Part shown: one piece after another, positions 43,621 through 56,847 of the stretch
Numbering within the stretch: position 1 is the stretch's first letter
How the letters are laid out: each line of letters starts with the position of its first letter
Source: Harmonia axyridis
Lineage: Eukaryota > Arthropoda > Insecta > Coleoptera > Coccinellidae
DNA: 64,000 nucleotides
Direction: 5' to 3'
NCBI RefSeq assembly: GCF_914767665.1
Contig: NC_059503.1
Location: 20,460,001-20,524,000, forward strand
The notes under the pieces: generated by a model
Seen by the model: the letters and a program-made list of their open reading frames with translations, nothing else
Database searches by the model: none
What the model was told of the DNA's origin: nothing
Position numbers and translations under genes: made by a program

Positions 43621-45711
43621 CTCCGATGGCATCGTATTCATTATGAGAATATAATAATGAATGAGAATATATGAATAATGAGAATGCACATTGAAGTTTG
43701 AAGTTTTTTATGAAGATCTTTCTTATACGGTACCTACTTACTCTTGATTCGCAAAATTAATATTGATACTTTTCCAGACCATGTCAGAGTTGAATATATG
43801 AAATATTATAGGATTGCAATATTCTGTAGTTGGATTTATGTAGGAGTAAAGCAACTTGTAAACCTATACTCATTCATCTGAATGTGGTTAGGCTCACAAA
43901 CTGCCATATCCAGAGCAAACAGCGGGCGTGCAATTAACATGATATTAATAACATTCCACTTCCTTAGCACAGCTGCAAATGAAAATATAATGGAACTATC
44001 CTGTTTCGTTATGCTTAAGCCGCTTATCAGATATTCTCTCGGATATTCCGCTTGTTTTTTCGAGGATATATTTCTCGGCTGCTAGGAATATTTGCTGTTG
44101 GGTTGAAATACTTAAATCTATGAGGTATGAATAATATCATCTTTATTACATATCTACGAATTAACTTCAAAAGGAGATAATCTCAACAAAACTCTTAACA
44201 GAAAATAAAAAGTGAAACATGGATGTAAGGACCTTTTATGTTCTGCGAAGGAATAAATAGAGAAAGAAAATATTTATTTCATAAATGAACAATCGCAGAG
44301 ACATTATGAACATTAATAAAGAAATAATTGGGTTATCTTCATTTGGATGGATCAGGTTTCTAATGATGGTGTTTGTTTCATAAAAGAATATTTGTTTAGA
44401 CGTATCGGAAGGACTCTCCTACTTCAGTAAAAAGAATGAATTTGATAGTTCCCAATATAAAAATTTATTCAAATGAGCCTGTAAAAGAACACAAACATTT
44501 AGAATGTTATACATAATAATTCATAGGTTTCAACAACTAGAAAAAATGAAGCAAAACGAAATACAAGATTAAAGAAACATCTTCTAATTATTTTTTAAGG
44601 CTTCCGATTTTATACATATTGAATCAAAATTGAATGGTAAAGGCCGAACAGAAATAGGTTCTTCAGATAAACAGCATGGTTTATGAAACTCATATCCCAT
44701 AAAAAAATCAAAAATTGTTCTTCAAAAAAATGCATCTTATAAATATTTCTTACAGATTTTTCTTACAAATAATCTCTTAAGAGTTGAATCAATTTCGAAG
44801 TATTTATTAATCATAATATCATCAGCACACATCAATTCAAGATGTGTAATTTGCTTTTATATTATTGTATCAAACTGAGCAGAAGCATAATTTCCTCCTA
44901 GGCCATTACCTATAAAAAAGTACTTCCAAGCGATAAATTTATACAAGCATCGGAAAATCTCCAATAAATTGAAGTTCAGTAGGAAACTTAGAAAAACGGT
45001 AATAATTACTAGAATATATCTGCGTGAAACGAAAGTTTCCCATTCTTTTCTCACAAGCATAAAACGCTATGAGTTTAGCACAGAAATGGGGTTTGGTTCT
45101 TTGCCAACACAATATCGGATGGACTTCAGCAATATAAAGTTATATAACGAATGCAGTTACATTGACCTTGTCTTTGAGCAATGTATCACCATGCTGGAGA
45201 TCGAAAGAACCTGGTAATGACCTAAATTTTCTGTTTCATTCCGAAATGATATAATACGAATTCAATTACTACACATGAACGATACGAGTAATAATTCCTA
45301 TGATTTATATATTATTTTTTTTCTTTCATATGGTGGTGGATGGTAGTATCTGGGTTCGAAGCATCCAATTCTTCACTTGTACTTTTTTAGATGTTATGAA
45401 TTTTGTTTCCTTTCTTTGCAGAACAGTTTTAGAATGTAAAATTAATTTAGTATCACGTACAGGTTAATATACTCTGTCAGTATATATAACCTCTGTGATA
45501 AACTATGTTTATTTGTTGAAGTTCTCGAATAAACTTCATTATTATTATTAATTTCTCGAAGGATATTGCTTCAAAAAAGATTTTGGAATTCGTATTATTT
45601 CTTTCACTAAAATAATCGGAACTAAAAGAAGAAAAAAATAAAAAGCCTGAACAGTACTGTCGCCTGTTCGAAAGATTTTACGCGAACGTTCACTGGTTGT
45701 TGATAAATTCT
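43621..45711. other. No gene; one possible LINE 3' tail
   Basis: Mostly unassigned AT-rich DNA. At about 45430-45552 the sequence ends in CTCGAATAAACTTCATTATT and further ATT repeats, which looks like the 3' UTR of a LINE, but no coding part is attached. Confidence 0.4.
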
Positions 45712-46360
45712 TCTTCTTCTTACTCCTTATTTAAAAACTTATGTCTTGGTTTTTCTTCTGTTCATCCAGCCTCCTGAGATGTGGACGTCCAACTCCTGTA
45801 CCATCTTGTTGGTAGTCGGCATGGTGGACGCCTTCAATTTGGTTTTTCGTTCTTTGCCCACTTTGCTCATCGACCATCGTCTATCCTCTCTACATGGTCC
45901 CAGTTTAGACATCTTGATCGTACAACCAGAACAATATCTTGATTCTTCAGGTCTTCTCTTATTGCAGAACTCCTTATTTGGTCGTGTAATGTTGTTCCCT
46001 TTGTCGCGCGTAGAATTTTCATCTCTATAGTTGTTAGCAGACTAATTTTTTTAAATGTTTCAGCTGCAGATGTTAACATGCGGCTCCCAGTAGTTTTGTA
46101 AATTCGAATTTTGCTTTACACTGTCATAATTGTTTATTTTTCCATATTATACCTCTTAAGCATCCAGATATTCTTGATGCCTTACTTGCCTGAGTCCACA
46201 CTTCTTGGTTTATTTCCATTTGGATATTTCCACTCATTACAGGTTGGGCAAATTTCGATGTTTTAGCACTACAACTTTTGAACCAGAGGAGATAGACAAA
46301 ATCTGATACCCCATTCTTGGTCTCTTTTTCTGAGAAACTAACGAGGGTAGTATTCATTTT
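45712..46360 (-). mobile_element. 5'-truncated LINE fragment (C-terminus of an RT protein)
   Basis: On the minus strand: GNIQMEINQEVWTQASKASR, ISGCLRGIIWKNKQ, then after breaks TIEMKILRATKGTTLHDQIR, DQIRSSAIREDLKNQDIV and NWDHVERIDDGR. This is the post-RT region of a LINE reverse transcriptase. A GAA repeat (TTCTTCTTCTTC on the plus strand near 45710) marks the 3' tail. Stops and shifts make it inactive. RTE- and Jockey-type elements both have such tails, so the clade is open. Confidence 0.75.
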
Positions 46361-47841
46361 TGGCCACCTTCTTTTGTTTTCTAGTTATAAGTGAAAATAC
46401 AGACACTTTTTTACCTTGAATCCAGTGGCGTGTTCGTCTTTTTGAAAGGGTTTCTAATTTCGAAGCTATGACCCAAACTTATGTTATTTCAAATAGGAAC
46501 ACTAGATTTCTGTGTAATTTTTTGAAAGCTTAATTTTTCCTGATTTCAAAAATATATAACATCGTATGGTTTGTATAAGAATAAATAATAGAAAATGGTC
46601 AAAAACGTTTTTTACCTAAGAGTCTCAATACTTCTATGATTTCAACTGTTGATGAGCACAGAAAAATTGACCTTTCTATAAGAAGAGCAGTGTCCTTCCG
46701 TCAATCTGATATACATCACCCTGTATATCTCAAACGAAGGCACTCAGGCGATTGAAACCTCTTGATACTTGGGTCCTCCATGATGACCATAATTCATGGT
46801 ATTCGTTTGTCGCATTCTTCCCGGGACACCCTGTATATTGATATAATAAATGAAACATGATGTGAAATTACAAAAAGCCTGTCCTAATTTGAGTTGCGCG
46901 ACTTGATGTTTCATGAACATTGAGCATCATGGAGGAATGAAATTATATGCAAAAATGCCCAAAAACTCATTCCATGAATCAACGTTACTTGATTGATGGT
47001 AGCGATAACAATCATGAAAGGCAAAGTGAGGAGAATATTGGCCAGTACAACGATAGGCAAACGCTTAATATTTCGTTGATATAAATCAGGATTATTTCAT
47101 CCTAACCCAGTTTCGAGCTCGTTCGCATTACGATGTTCCATCATCCAGTATTCGAATACCCAACCAAATTGAGTTTCACCCAGTCGTACAAATAGATTCA
47201 TTCCCTGACCAAATCCCCACCGAATTAGGAATATAGATTTCCAGCATCAAATTATGGATATTAAGGTGAAATCTTTGGTTGTCCTGACTGGAACCTGGAT
47301 GGCATACCTATCTCATCAGGATGGACAGTGTTTATAATTACTACTCGGAGAGAATATTTATTGGATCACATTTATCAGGAGAGTAATCCTCACAGAAATG
47401 ATGGAATATGAATATACTGAGCGTGTCCTCAAAATTATATAATTTCCATAAAAAACACTAGTACCTACACGTCCATTTATATTTTCAGTAGCGTACAGGG
47501 TGTTAGAATTGATAACTCTTACAAAACGTCCATTATTAGTCCCGGCCTGGCGCACAGATGGCACGACCATTGTCATATGAATTTTTTTCTTGTTAGTACA
47601 GAGCTTCAAAAGCTTCAATAGAGTCTAGATATTAAAGGTTATGAGTGATTACCACCACATGGTTTTTCGCGTATCGGCCAAATTTTGGTACCCATTCATT
47701 TCTTCTCTGGCCCTCCTGTGATGACCAAACATTGAACGGTGTATGAAGTTGTACATTCACTTCATCTTCTAGAGGGCAGCACTATACGACAACTTTCACG
47801 AAATTATAATTTTACCGCTTTTGTAATGATTTTTGGTAGGA
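46361..47841. other. No gene; two CACCCTG-type element ends
   Basis: Contains CACCCTGTATATCTCAAACG near 46718 and ACACCCTGTATATTGATATA near 46828, about 110 nt apart in the same orientation, and TACAGGGTGTTAGAATTGAT near 47504. These are probable MITE ends; no full element could be delimited. Confidence 0.4.
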
Positions 47842-48030
47842 TTTTTTTTTTTAAACGACTTCATTCTTCAATTAGATACAACAAGGCGACATTTAGCTTG
47901 AAGCTACTCTTACATGTAACCTCATCATACCATAGCATGTACAACACATCCATGACCTAGCCGGGATTCGAACCCGGTACCTTCGGCATCACAGCTGTCT
48001 CCCAAACCACTGTACCACCGAACGCTAGTC
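47842..48030 (-). mobile_element. tRNA-derived SINE
   Basis: The head (complement of 47954-48030) is tRNA-like. The ends GACTAGC and GCTAGGTC can pair as an acceptor stem, TGGTACAGTGGTTTGG approximates an A box, and GGTTCGAATCC is a perfect B box, so it carries a pol III promoter. A tRNA-unrelated body of about 100 nt follows and ends in an A-run (poly-T 47842-47852 on the plus strand). Confidence 0.7.
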
Positions 48031-49228
48031 ATTTCTTTCACGAATACTTCAAAAATATATCAGTGCTTTGTACAAAATACATATCATCAGATTTTCTGGT
48101 AAAACAAAAATTGATGAAATAAAATAAAATTAAAAATATTTGATTTCTTCCATGTAGATTATTGTTTGAGCAAATTATGTGAAAGCCCCATAAAAATCGT
48201 TGATTTATAAGAAGCAATCTGTTCTTTTACTTTGAATTGCGCAACCACGTGGTGGTGTTCCATCTTAAGTGACCCTACATTTGGATAAAAACGAGTTAAC
48301 TTCATACAGTTATAGTAAAGAACAAAAGCATACTTTGAAAAATACTCTCACTTAAAAAATGCCCACTATGATTTTTCGAATTGATTCGAATGCTCTCTTT
48401 ATTAACAAGAAGGTGAAACGAACAGTTGATATAAAAAATTCAGACCAATCGTATGCTCCCTAATATATACTGCTCTTCAGAAGTTATAGAAGAATTTATA
48501 TATATTAGCTCTTTCGAAATCATTGGTTTAAGTAGCATAGTAAAGTTGTAAAAATCATAAAAACTGCCTGTGTTTTTTTATGTACTTAATTACATATACA
48601 TATTTCAGTCCGTGTGTTGTTCGAAAAATTCAAAGTTACCCAAATTTTGAAGAGCAGTATAAAATTCAGTGTACCTACATCAATATTGAATTAATTCAGA
48701 AATATCTGCTCCACCCTAACAAAAGTGAAACAAAAGAAAATTCCTTCGTTTTGAGCAAGTAGAACGTTCTCTTGTCAAGGAAATTCTCTTCATACTTCCG
48801 TACTTTCTAATCCTGAAGAGCATGAAGGTGGATGGAGACAGGATCCTTTGATCTGTTTTGAGATAAGGGAGAAGTTTGAAGGTGAAGCGGTTTATTCATA
48901 CTGAAATCAGAGGATTCAAAAAGACTTGCTTCAATACGTTGTCATCTTGCAAATCATACACGTCACGGATTCAGGACGGGGATATTATTAATCCATAGGA
49001 AGAAGTACATTCTCTCAAATTATTCATTATCCATTCATTTATTATTATTTGGCAAATTCAATGCTAGGCAAAATGGCTAGTACGGTTTCTCATAAAAGCA
49101 TTGGATTTATGGTTTCTACCCGATTGAAAAGAGCTTTTACCTCGCATAATAAACCCAAATTGAATGCTGAAACTAGTAGATTCTAGCAGGAGTAATTCGA
49201 AATTCCAAATTGTTCGAACCACTGGAAA
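48031..49228. other. No recognised content
   Basis: AT-rich, unassigned DNA between the SINE and the second Tc1-like copy. Confidence 0.35.
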
Positions 49229-50574
49229 TATACTAACTGAAACTGAAACACCCAGAAAGAGCTGTTTAAATTTAATTTTTTTTTGTTGGTAAAACATAGA
49301 TAGTATAGCAAGAAGTAAATGATTGAATTTTGGAGAAAAAAACGAAGGGTTCACAATTTTTTTTAATAAATTTCTTAATGATATATTTGTCCACCGTGAT
49401 TATCTATATACTCCCCAACACGTCTCGGCATTGATGCAATAAGATGGTCTATTTCTTCTTGAGGGATATTATCCCAAAATACCTGAACTTCAGGTCTCAG
49501 AGCCGCCAAAGTCCGTGGGGCTGGAGTAAATCTCCAAGTCTTCTACCCATGATGTCCCAAACTATGGGCGAACAACCGAGGGATCTGGGTGGCCATGCCA
49601 TGGCAAAATATTCACATGGATCGCTTCGAAAAAGTCCAAACTAACTCTGGCAACATGAGTAAGGGAGAACATATGGCTCCACTATTTCTTGATGGTAACG
49701 CAGCGCTGTCAGGTTACCTTGAATGAAGACTAAAGGTGACCTACTTGCATGTGCAATAGCACCACATACTATAACGCCGGTGTATATGACACTCAACATC
49801 AAACTGAGGTTCACGTCTTTCTCCCCGCCGTCGTCTAACCCTTCTTCGGTCATCATGTGCACCCAAGAAGATTCGAGATTCATCAGAAAAGACGACCTGA
49901 TGCCATTCCACATTCCAATGTTGACGTTCTCTGCACCACTGTAATCATTGCCGGCGATGCTCAACCGTCAGAGATAACACAAGATAGTGTCGATAATGCT
50001 ACAGTTCAAAATAACTTATCCGACGGTAAACCGTTCGGACAGTTACAGGATGGCCTTGTTCTCCTAACCACTCATCAGCCAAAGATCGAGTTATCGCAAA
50101 TCGGTCTCTAATGGCCATAAGTCTTAGACGTCGATCTTGAATTTCATTTGTGCCTCTTCGACGTCCGGCGCCTACTCTTCTTCGATTTTGGGCATTATCA
50201 AACCCCGCTTGACAACATCTCATAACGGTAGTTGGATTTCTGTTCATACGGTTAGCGATTTATCGAAATGACAACTTCGCCTCCCATAGACCAATAATTC
50301 GACCTCTTTTAAATTCACTCAGTTGGCGATAAATTCCACGTTCACATGCTTTAGATCAACTTTGGATCTCCTTGTACAGCTGGTTGTAAAATTCAAAAAA
50401 CTTGCAAAAACGACTACAATATTTGAGTAACAATATTTGTTCACATGAAAAAACCTTCACGATTTTTTCTCCCAATTCAATCATTTACTCCTTGCTATAA
50501 TATCTATGTTTTACCAAAAAAAATTTCAAATTTAAACAGCAACTTCTGGGCAGATTCTCTGTCAGTTAGTATAT
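49229..50574 (-). mobile_element. Tc1-like DNA transposon, degenerate copy 2
   Basis: Ends ATACTAACTGAAACTGAAAC and the complement of CTCTGTCAGTTAGTAT, with AGAAAGAGCTGTTTAAATT inside. Minus-strand coding text: RNPTTVMRCCQAGFDNAQNR, RRRGTNEIQDRRLRLMAIRD, ITRSLADEWLGEQGHPVTVR, TVYRRIS, then after a break SRSPLVFIQGNLTALRYHQE and IVEPYVLP. Better preserved than the 19.7 kb copy but still frameshifted. Confidence 0.87.
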
Positions 50575-51185
50575 TTTTCAATCAAATTCAAATTAAAGAC
50601 AGGGAGAATTATTGGAATGGAATCAATTGTTGTCTAACTTCAAGAGTTGGGGGAGCCACACAATGTGATGAAGTTCTAAAAACATCGAGAGAGGCGAAAT
50701 AGTGTTGGATAACATCTCAGAGCCACGGTTGAATAATGACTTCGAAACTTCAATTCTGTAATGGCTTGAATAGGAAATCAGACGCTGGTAAAAAAGCAGC
50801 AGTATTGTGAATTCAAGTTCAAGGCCTCGAAATACTCTGACGGAGAAGAATGCACGCATATTTCGTATAAAAATTTCACGAAGGGAACTACTATTTATGA
50901 TTATGTATATCGTCCATTCCAGATATCCCTTTAAAAGTCACTTAAATTCTAACGTGAAATCGGGAGCTTTGGCGCACTTTTTCGAGTTGATATTCGTGTA
51001 ATTTTTTCATGTAAATTCGCACGAACCTTCAAACCGTTATGATAGAATGATAGAACCTTCATGCATGTAAATATACAGGGTGTTTTAATATAAACACGAC
51101 ATATATAGTCGTGTAGATGCCATCGGGAGATTTATTTTTTCGATATGACATATACCTCGTTTTCGAAGCATAAGTGATATACAGG

Positions 51186-51295
51186 GTGTGCAACGTCATT
51201 TCTTAGCAATATTCTATTGAGTGTGCAACGTCATTTCTTAGCAATATTCTATTGAGTGTGCAACGTCATTTCTGAGCAATATTCTATTGAGTGTG
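51186..51295. repeat. 35-bp tandem repeat, three copies
   Basis: The unit starts GTGTGCAACGTCATTTCTTA and ends ATTCTATTGA. Copies 1 and 2 are identical and copy 3 has one change. It begins inside a TACAGGGTGTG motif. Confidence 0.92.
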
Positions 51296-51609
51296 GTCAG
51301 TAATGTTGCATATTTTTTTCAAATGTCTTCTTTTTCTACTGATAGATTTAAGTTTATATTTAATTTCTTTTTCTGTAGGAGATAATCTTGGTTGTTTTTG
51401 CCTTTTTCAATTTTCCATTCCATGAACCATTCTATATTTATCTTCTAGTTCTACTAGCAGTATTGTGTATATGTCGTCTGTTCATTGTTCATTCTGAATT
51501 AGTGTTTGAAATATTTATTTATTCAATAAACGGTACAAAACCTTTTCACAAAAATATTATTATTATTAATTAATCAATCATACAAGATTATCTCTTAAAA
51601 AGATCTTCT

Positions 51610-52460
51610 GAAAAAATATTAGAGTGTTATAAGACGCTTGAAATCTCCTCTCAACCCCGAGACAGAGCGATGAAATATGTCGACACCCAAAGAATCAACG
51701 ACATTGGTACTACGCATCATTCTCGAAAACGAAAAATGAAAACAGTAATTCGTTCTCGATAAGGCAGGCCTGAACAGATCGAATCTCCTGAAAATTCTTG
51801 GGAAGGAGGCGATAAATTGAACTGGAATAACAGTTCAGGAGAATAAAAGAGTCCACGAAAGAGTTTAGAGACAAACATGACATCCGCATAAATTCTTCTT
51901 GTTCTCAATGCGGGCAATCCAAGCTAGACCCACAACTGACTCGCAGAGGAAGACTCCAAAAAAAAAATGAGCCACCTCTAAACGAAACATATCTAAGGAA
52001 CTTGTTTTGTACTGTCTCAAGAAGAAGGCTGTCCACGGATGAGTATAGTAACCAAACAACGAATGAGACCTTCAACATTGGTTTCACAAGAGCGACATAG
52101 AGGTACTGTATTGTTCCCTCGCTGAAATCTCTAGTGCCACTGAGGCCAAATACTTGAGTCCTCAGAGATGCCGCAGAAATGTCACGGACTTGCAGTCTGA
52201 AAGATAACTCACTGTCATATGAAATACCCAAGTCATGGACAACAAATGCTCTCACAATGGTTATACCTCCAATACAATAGTGAGCTGTTATAGGAAACGA
52301 AAGTAGTTATGAACTAACTTTTCAGCCAACGAACTGAAGTGAAAAGCTTCAGATCATCTTCAAATAGTCAAAATCGAAGAAAGCGGACGACGAGTCTTGA
52401 ATCATTAATGAAAATGAACAACAACAACGGCCCTAGGTAACTTCCCTGAGGAACGCCCTT
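51610..52460 (-). mobile_element. Jockey-like LINE fragment (RT palm to C-terminus)
   Basis: On the minus strand: KGVPQGSYLGPLLFIFINDS (52454 downward), LFEDDLKLF in place of FADDLKLF, VHDLGISYDSELSFRLQVRD, YLYVALVKPM and VQNKFLRYVSFRG. A frameshifted tail with NELLFSFF follows. The first RT motifs and the endonuclease are missing beyond 52460. The catalytic box has changed from ADD to EDD and the frame has several breaks, so it is dead. Confidence 0.8.
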
Positions 52461-53787
52461 CATATATGTATAATTGTAAAAAATTGAAAGGTCAATCAAA
52501 GAAACAAGACGTGGGCGAGATGTATCCGATCCTATCAGAAATGTCTGATGGAAAAGCCAACGTTAATATTATTTTTCGTAATAAGATCCTTGATATTTTC
52601 ATCACGGAAAGAATTGAGAGGAAAACTGTTAGAGAAACAATCTTCGTAAATTAATTCAGTGCATTTTAAGAAACGATTCCTAAAAACTCCGGTACGAACT
52701 GCCACGGTTTGACACTAATCTTCTGGAGCATGACAGAGCTCAGCCAGAATCCACCTCTCAGTTGAAAAATCGATAACGGAATGGTTTTAGTTCTCTTCAA
52801 ATATTAACAGTCCTGAACTCCGTCTGAAACTGACAATCGTCGAGTTTTTACTTACAGATAATTGACCCATTTTCTGAGCAGTTTAAAAATAATAAAGTAT
52901 GGATATATAAGCGTTTAGGTGTCAGTCTGTCGGCTGTTAGAGTAATTATAAGTTTATTACGACCCACAAAAGTTGCCACTGGAACAGCTCTTGACGTTAT
53001 CCCACTTCTGAACGCACGACTTTTCGAGCAGAAGTTTAGCAGGAAAAATTAGGAATGTCTTGTGCAGAGTTCCAAGTTTTCGGGTTTTTTCGTAAGGATC
53101 ACCGATGGCATATTTGCTTTCGCTCTAATTGACCGCCTTTCGAGATATGGGACTGATGGGAAGGGTTCTTCAGTTTGGGTCAAGAACACAAGAAGTTTTT
53201 ATCATCACTAACTTTTTCTCACTGTCTTATAAGTCTCCTAGAAGGGTTCAGATGAGTAATCAGGGATTTCATAGACATTCAATTCATTGTTATATTTCTA
53301 TTTATTTCTTTAGTTATGATTCTTTAATGATTGATATAAGATTTAAAAAAAGGTATTCGTTCATTGTAACATGAGGTGATGCTTTCTAAGGACACGACTT
53401 CGAATGTCAGTAGATTTCTCAAAAGTGTGTCAGAAAACTGCGGTTTATAATTTTATATTTTTCTATTCAATCAGATTTTCAAGAATGCGTTTTCAAAGTG
53501 CTGTTCTTCGTGCATGAATAATATCATACAATTTTATTCGGCCAAAAGCTAATTTTTGGAAGAACATCTAGTAGAAACCATCTGCGAAAATTATTTGGAT
53601 CCTGTAGATACATTGACTATATACTAGTCTATTATCAGACCATTGGGTGATGTTTTCTCCCAGTAAAGTTCAAATCCTTTTTGGACACTCTGTTATAAAA
53701 TTAAACCTACTGAAATTCGAGTATTTTAAACTACACTACTATGAGATTAGAAGAATTCTCCCGAATAACACTTGTTGAAATTCTATA
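52461..53787. other. No recognised content
   Basis: AT-rich, unassigned. Short open frames here lack similarity. Confidence 0.35.
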
Positions 53788-55493
53788 TACAGGGTTAGAA
53801 CTATTTAGAGGATCACTACAGGGATATCGGAAACCGTTAGAAAGACAAGGTGGCTTAAATTACAAAAGAAAATGCGTTATTTAGGGATGAGTGTGTTGGA
53901 GTAAACAGATCCGAAATATTCTAATGGTTCTCGAGATATCTCGAAAAAACTGAAAATCGAATTTTCTTTTTTTCTGTACAACTCATTTGTTTTTGAAGAT
54001 AACTTCACGAAATTTGGTTTATAGCCATTATTCTATACAGGGTGTAACTAAATAAGTGTAAAACATTTAAGGAGGTGATTCCTCATCGAAAAAAAGATAA
54101 TATCTTTCATATAAAGGAATTTCCTTGGAGCATCTCTGTTAAGATACAGCCCCTCAAAGAGGGTACATAAAATTTGTATAACAATTTTTTTCACAGGCAC
54201 TAAAAAATTTACAATATTGAAATTGACCTGACGTTTTCTTCTACCAAAAAGACACTTGGCCAGTAATTTATTTGATTTACCCCATGGTTGTAAGGGGTGG
54301 AAAACGCAACCCCTAAAATTTATTTCCAATGTAACTTTTTGTCTTATTATTTGTTTACCGTTTCCGTTAGCCTGTTCCATTCTAAACAAAAAATGTCCCT
54401 TGGGATTTTTGCCCAAAATAAACCAGTTCGCAGCAAAACATTATTTTACGGACAACTACAGAGATTCATCGTCAAAAATTCGGATTTATTGTTATTTTGT
54501 AGTTAGTACCTACATTAAACGATGTATCTCTGTAGTTGTCCGTAAAAAATTTTTTTGCTGCAAACTGGTTTATTTTGGGCAAAAACCCCAAGAGACATTT
54601 TTTATTTAGAATAAAACAGGCTATCAAAAATAAATTTTTAAATGGTAAACACATAATAAGACAAAAAGTTACATTGGAGATAAATTTATGGGGTTGCGTT
54701 TTCCACTCCTTACAACCATGGGGTAAACCAAATAAATTACTGGCTAAGTGTCTTTTTGGTAGTAGAAAACGTCATGTCAATTTCAATATTGTAACTTTTT
54801 TAGTGCTTGTGAAAAAAATTGTTATACAAATTTTATGTACCCCCTTTAAGGGGCTGTATCTTAACAAGGGATGCTCCAAGGAAATTTCTTTATATGAAAG
54901 ATCCTATCTTTTTTTCGATGAGGAATCACCTCCTTAAATGTTTTACACTTATTTAGTTACACCCTGTATAGAGATACTAATGGTTTCTTTAGATTTTTTT
55001 GTTTTTCATTGTTTCAGAGACGCGATAGTCAAGTTATGATTTCACATAACAACTCTTCCAATTTGCGTACCTAGACTCGATATTTTTGTAGAGTGTGATA
55101 CATTGTTGAATTCGTAATGTTTTTTGTTATCACCTCATAAGGAAAACCAATATGGCGTCCATGAGAAAAAGAAACTAACTATCGCGATCCTGAAACTATG
55201 GAAAACAAAATAAATCTGATGACACCATTAGAATTCCTATATTGGATAATGACTACAAACCAAATTTCTTAAAGTTATCTCCAGAAACGAATGAGTTATA
55301 CAGAAAAAAAATCTCGACTTTCGGTTTTTTGAGATATCTCGGGAACCATTGAAGATATTTTGGATCTGTTAACATCAACACACTAATCCCCCAATAACAC
55401 AATTTTTTTTTTAATTTAAGCCACCATGTGGCCTGTATCTCTAACGGTTTTCGATATCCCTGTAGGGCCCCTCTAAATAGTTCTAACCCTGTA
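53788..55493. mobile_element. Large foldback element (outer), interrupted
   Basis: It begins TACAGGGTTAGAACTATTTA and ends with the complement. The arms run inward for about 330 nt each: 53788-54035 plus 54969-55060 on the left, about 55150-55493 on the right. The left arm is split by the inner element and resumes in register after it. No coding content; the transposase family is unknown. A short unpaired core remains at about 55060-55150. Confidence 0.85.
54036..54968. mobile_element. Foldback element (inner), nested
   Basis: 933 nt. The two arms of about 435-450 nt (54036-54470 and about 54517-54968) are inverted copies; both ends read TACAGGGTGTAACTAAATAA. Only about 45 nt are unpaired. 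It is flanked by TA inside the left arm of the outer element. The open frames of over 100 codons in it on both strands follow from the inverted structure and are not genes. Confidence 0.9.
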
Positions 55494-56847
55494 TATTCAA
55501 TTGAGTGATTATGAAAATTTCATTCTTAGAATTTTTATACAGTTCATTATTGAAAATATCAATGCAAAAAATCAGATAAATTTTTGTTGGATGACCATTT
55601 AGAAAATGTTTTATTTTTCATCCACGTTTTCGATAATTCTCATCTGAAATAGAATCAGAATACGTAAAGAATTTTATTGCAATTGCATATGTTGTTATAT
55701 CAATATATAAAACGTGGACATTGAAATAAGGATTTACGAGTATTATCTTACCATGACCTTTTCATATTCTGCAGTCGGAGTGACCGTCGACAAAAAAATA
55801 TGTTTTTCCTGGGTGGTTTTATTTGTATTGTTTCTCATGGAGAAGAATGAATCAACTTTTTACGCTGCAATGATTTTTGGCATCTCTTTGAATTATTCAT
55901 CCTTCAACCGGAATTCGGACTGTACCCTTATCTTGAAGTTTTTGGATGCAGATGCAAAAAACAAAGGGTAAACAGTAGACGAACACCTCTGATAAGCATC
56001 CAGAAGTTTCGTGGAATTTATGATGTTTTGATTGTTTTCGTCTGGATATGTTTTTGCTACATAAAGTGTATGAATAATGTGGAGAATCTGGAAATATACG
56101 ATTCATGAAGATTTCATTGTTGAATAGATATTATTTTTGAAAACAACTTGGAAATCCGACTTATGAGGTCTATATACTTTGAAACTCGTTTCCTATTCGG
56201 TGACCAGTCTCTTCTGGGTTCGATTGGGATGAAATAATTATGGACACCATAACCATATTCAGCTTCCTGTTAAAGTGGATTATTCATTCTTTCAAATCTT
56301 CCTCCGGTGGCAGTACTTTTTTCTGCAGGCATCTCTCGAAATTGACTTATTCCATTCCGGTATTCTGTTTATTTACCTTCCTCCGTTCTTCGTTAAAGCG
56401 TTATTTCTTTACTATCATCAGATTATATACTTTGTGTTTTTGGTTCATTATTTTTAATAATGAATCTAATCTTATAAGAATGAGTCAAGTTTATGAATGA
56501 TAAACCATAGTGTAACATTTGCAATTTGGATAACTCTGTGACCAAAACATAACGGAATATGGATGGAAAACGATAATGGTTGATCCTCGTATGATGCTTG
56601 AACCGTCTTCACTACCTACTCTAGCTATTAACGACAAAACTGGTAAATTTCATTTGAAACAAGCCTTCATGACGATTAGAAATGTGCAACTTAAGTAATT
56701 AGTGCGTTGAAGGGGTGAAATTTTGTCTGGAGTGGAAGTCACAATGCGGTTGAATGTATCGTGAAATGTTATGATTCGAGAATGGATTCAATATTAAGAC
56801 AGTAGATGATTAGTCTACATAGATTAACAAAAGAAAAATAATATACC
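55494..56847. other. No recognised content
   Basis: AT-rich, unassigned DNA between the foldback elements and the GC-rich MITE. Confidence 0.35.

Noticed and set aside
47954..48030. Functional tRNA gene
   Set aside because: The acceptor stem has an indel, the D and anticodon arms do not fold well, and a tRNA-unrelated body with an A-tail follows, so it is a SINE head.
51186..51295. CRISPR-like array
   Set aside because: Three direct copies without spacers, in an animal genome; a plain tandem repeat.
54048..54937. Open frames of 117-133 codons on both strands
   Set aside because: They come in mirror pairs because the DNA is a palindrome; no protein family is recognised.
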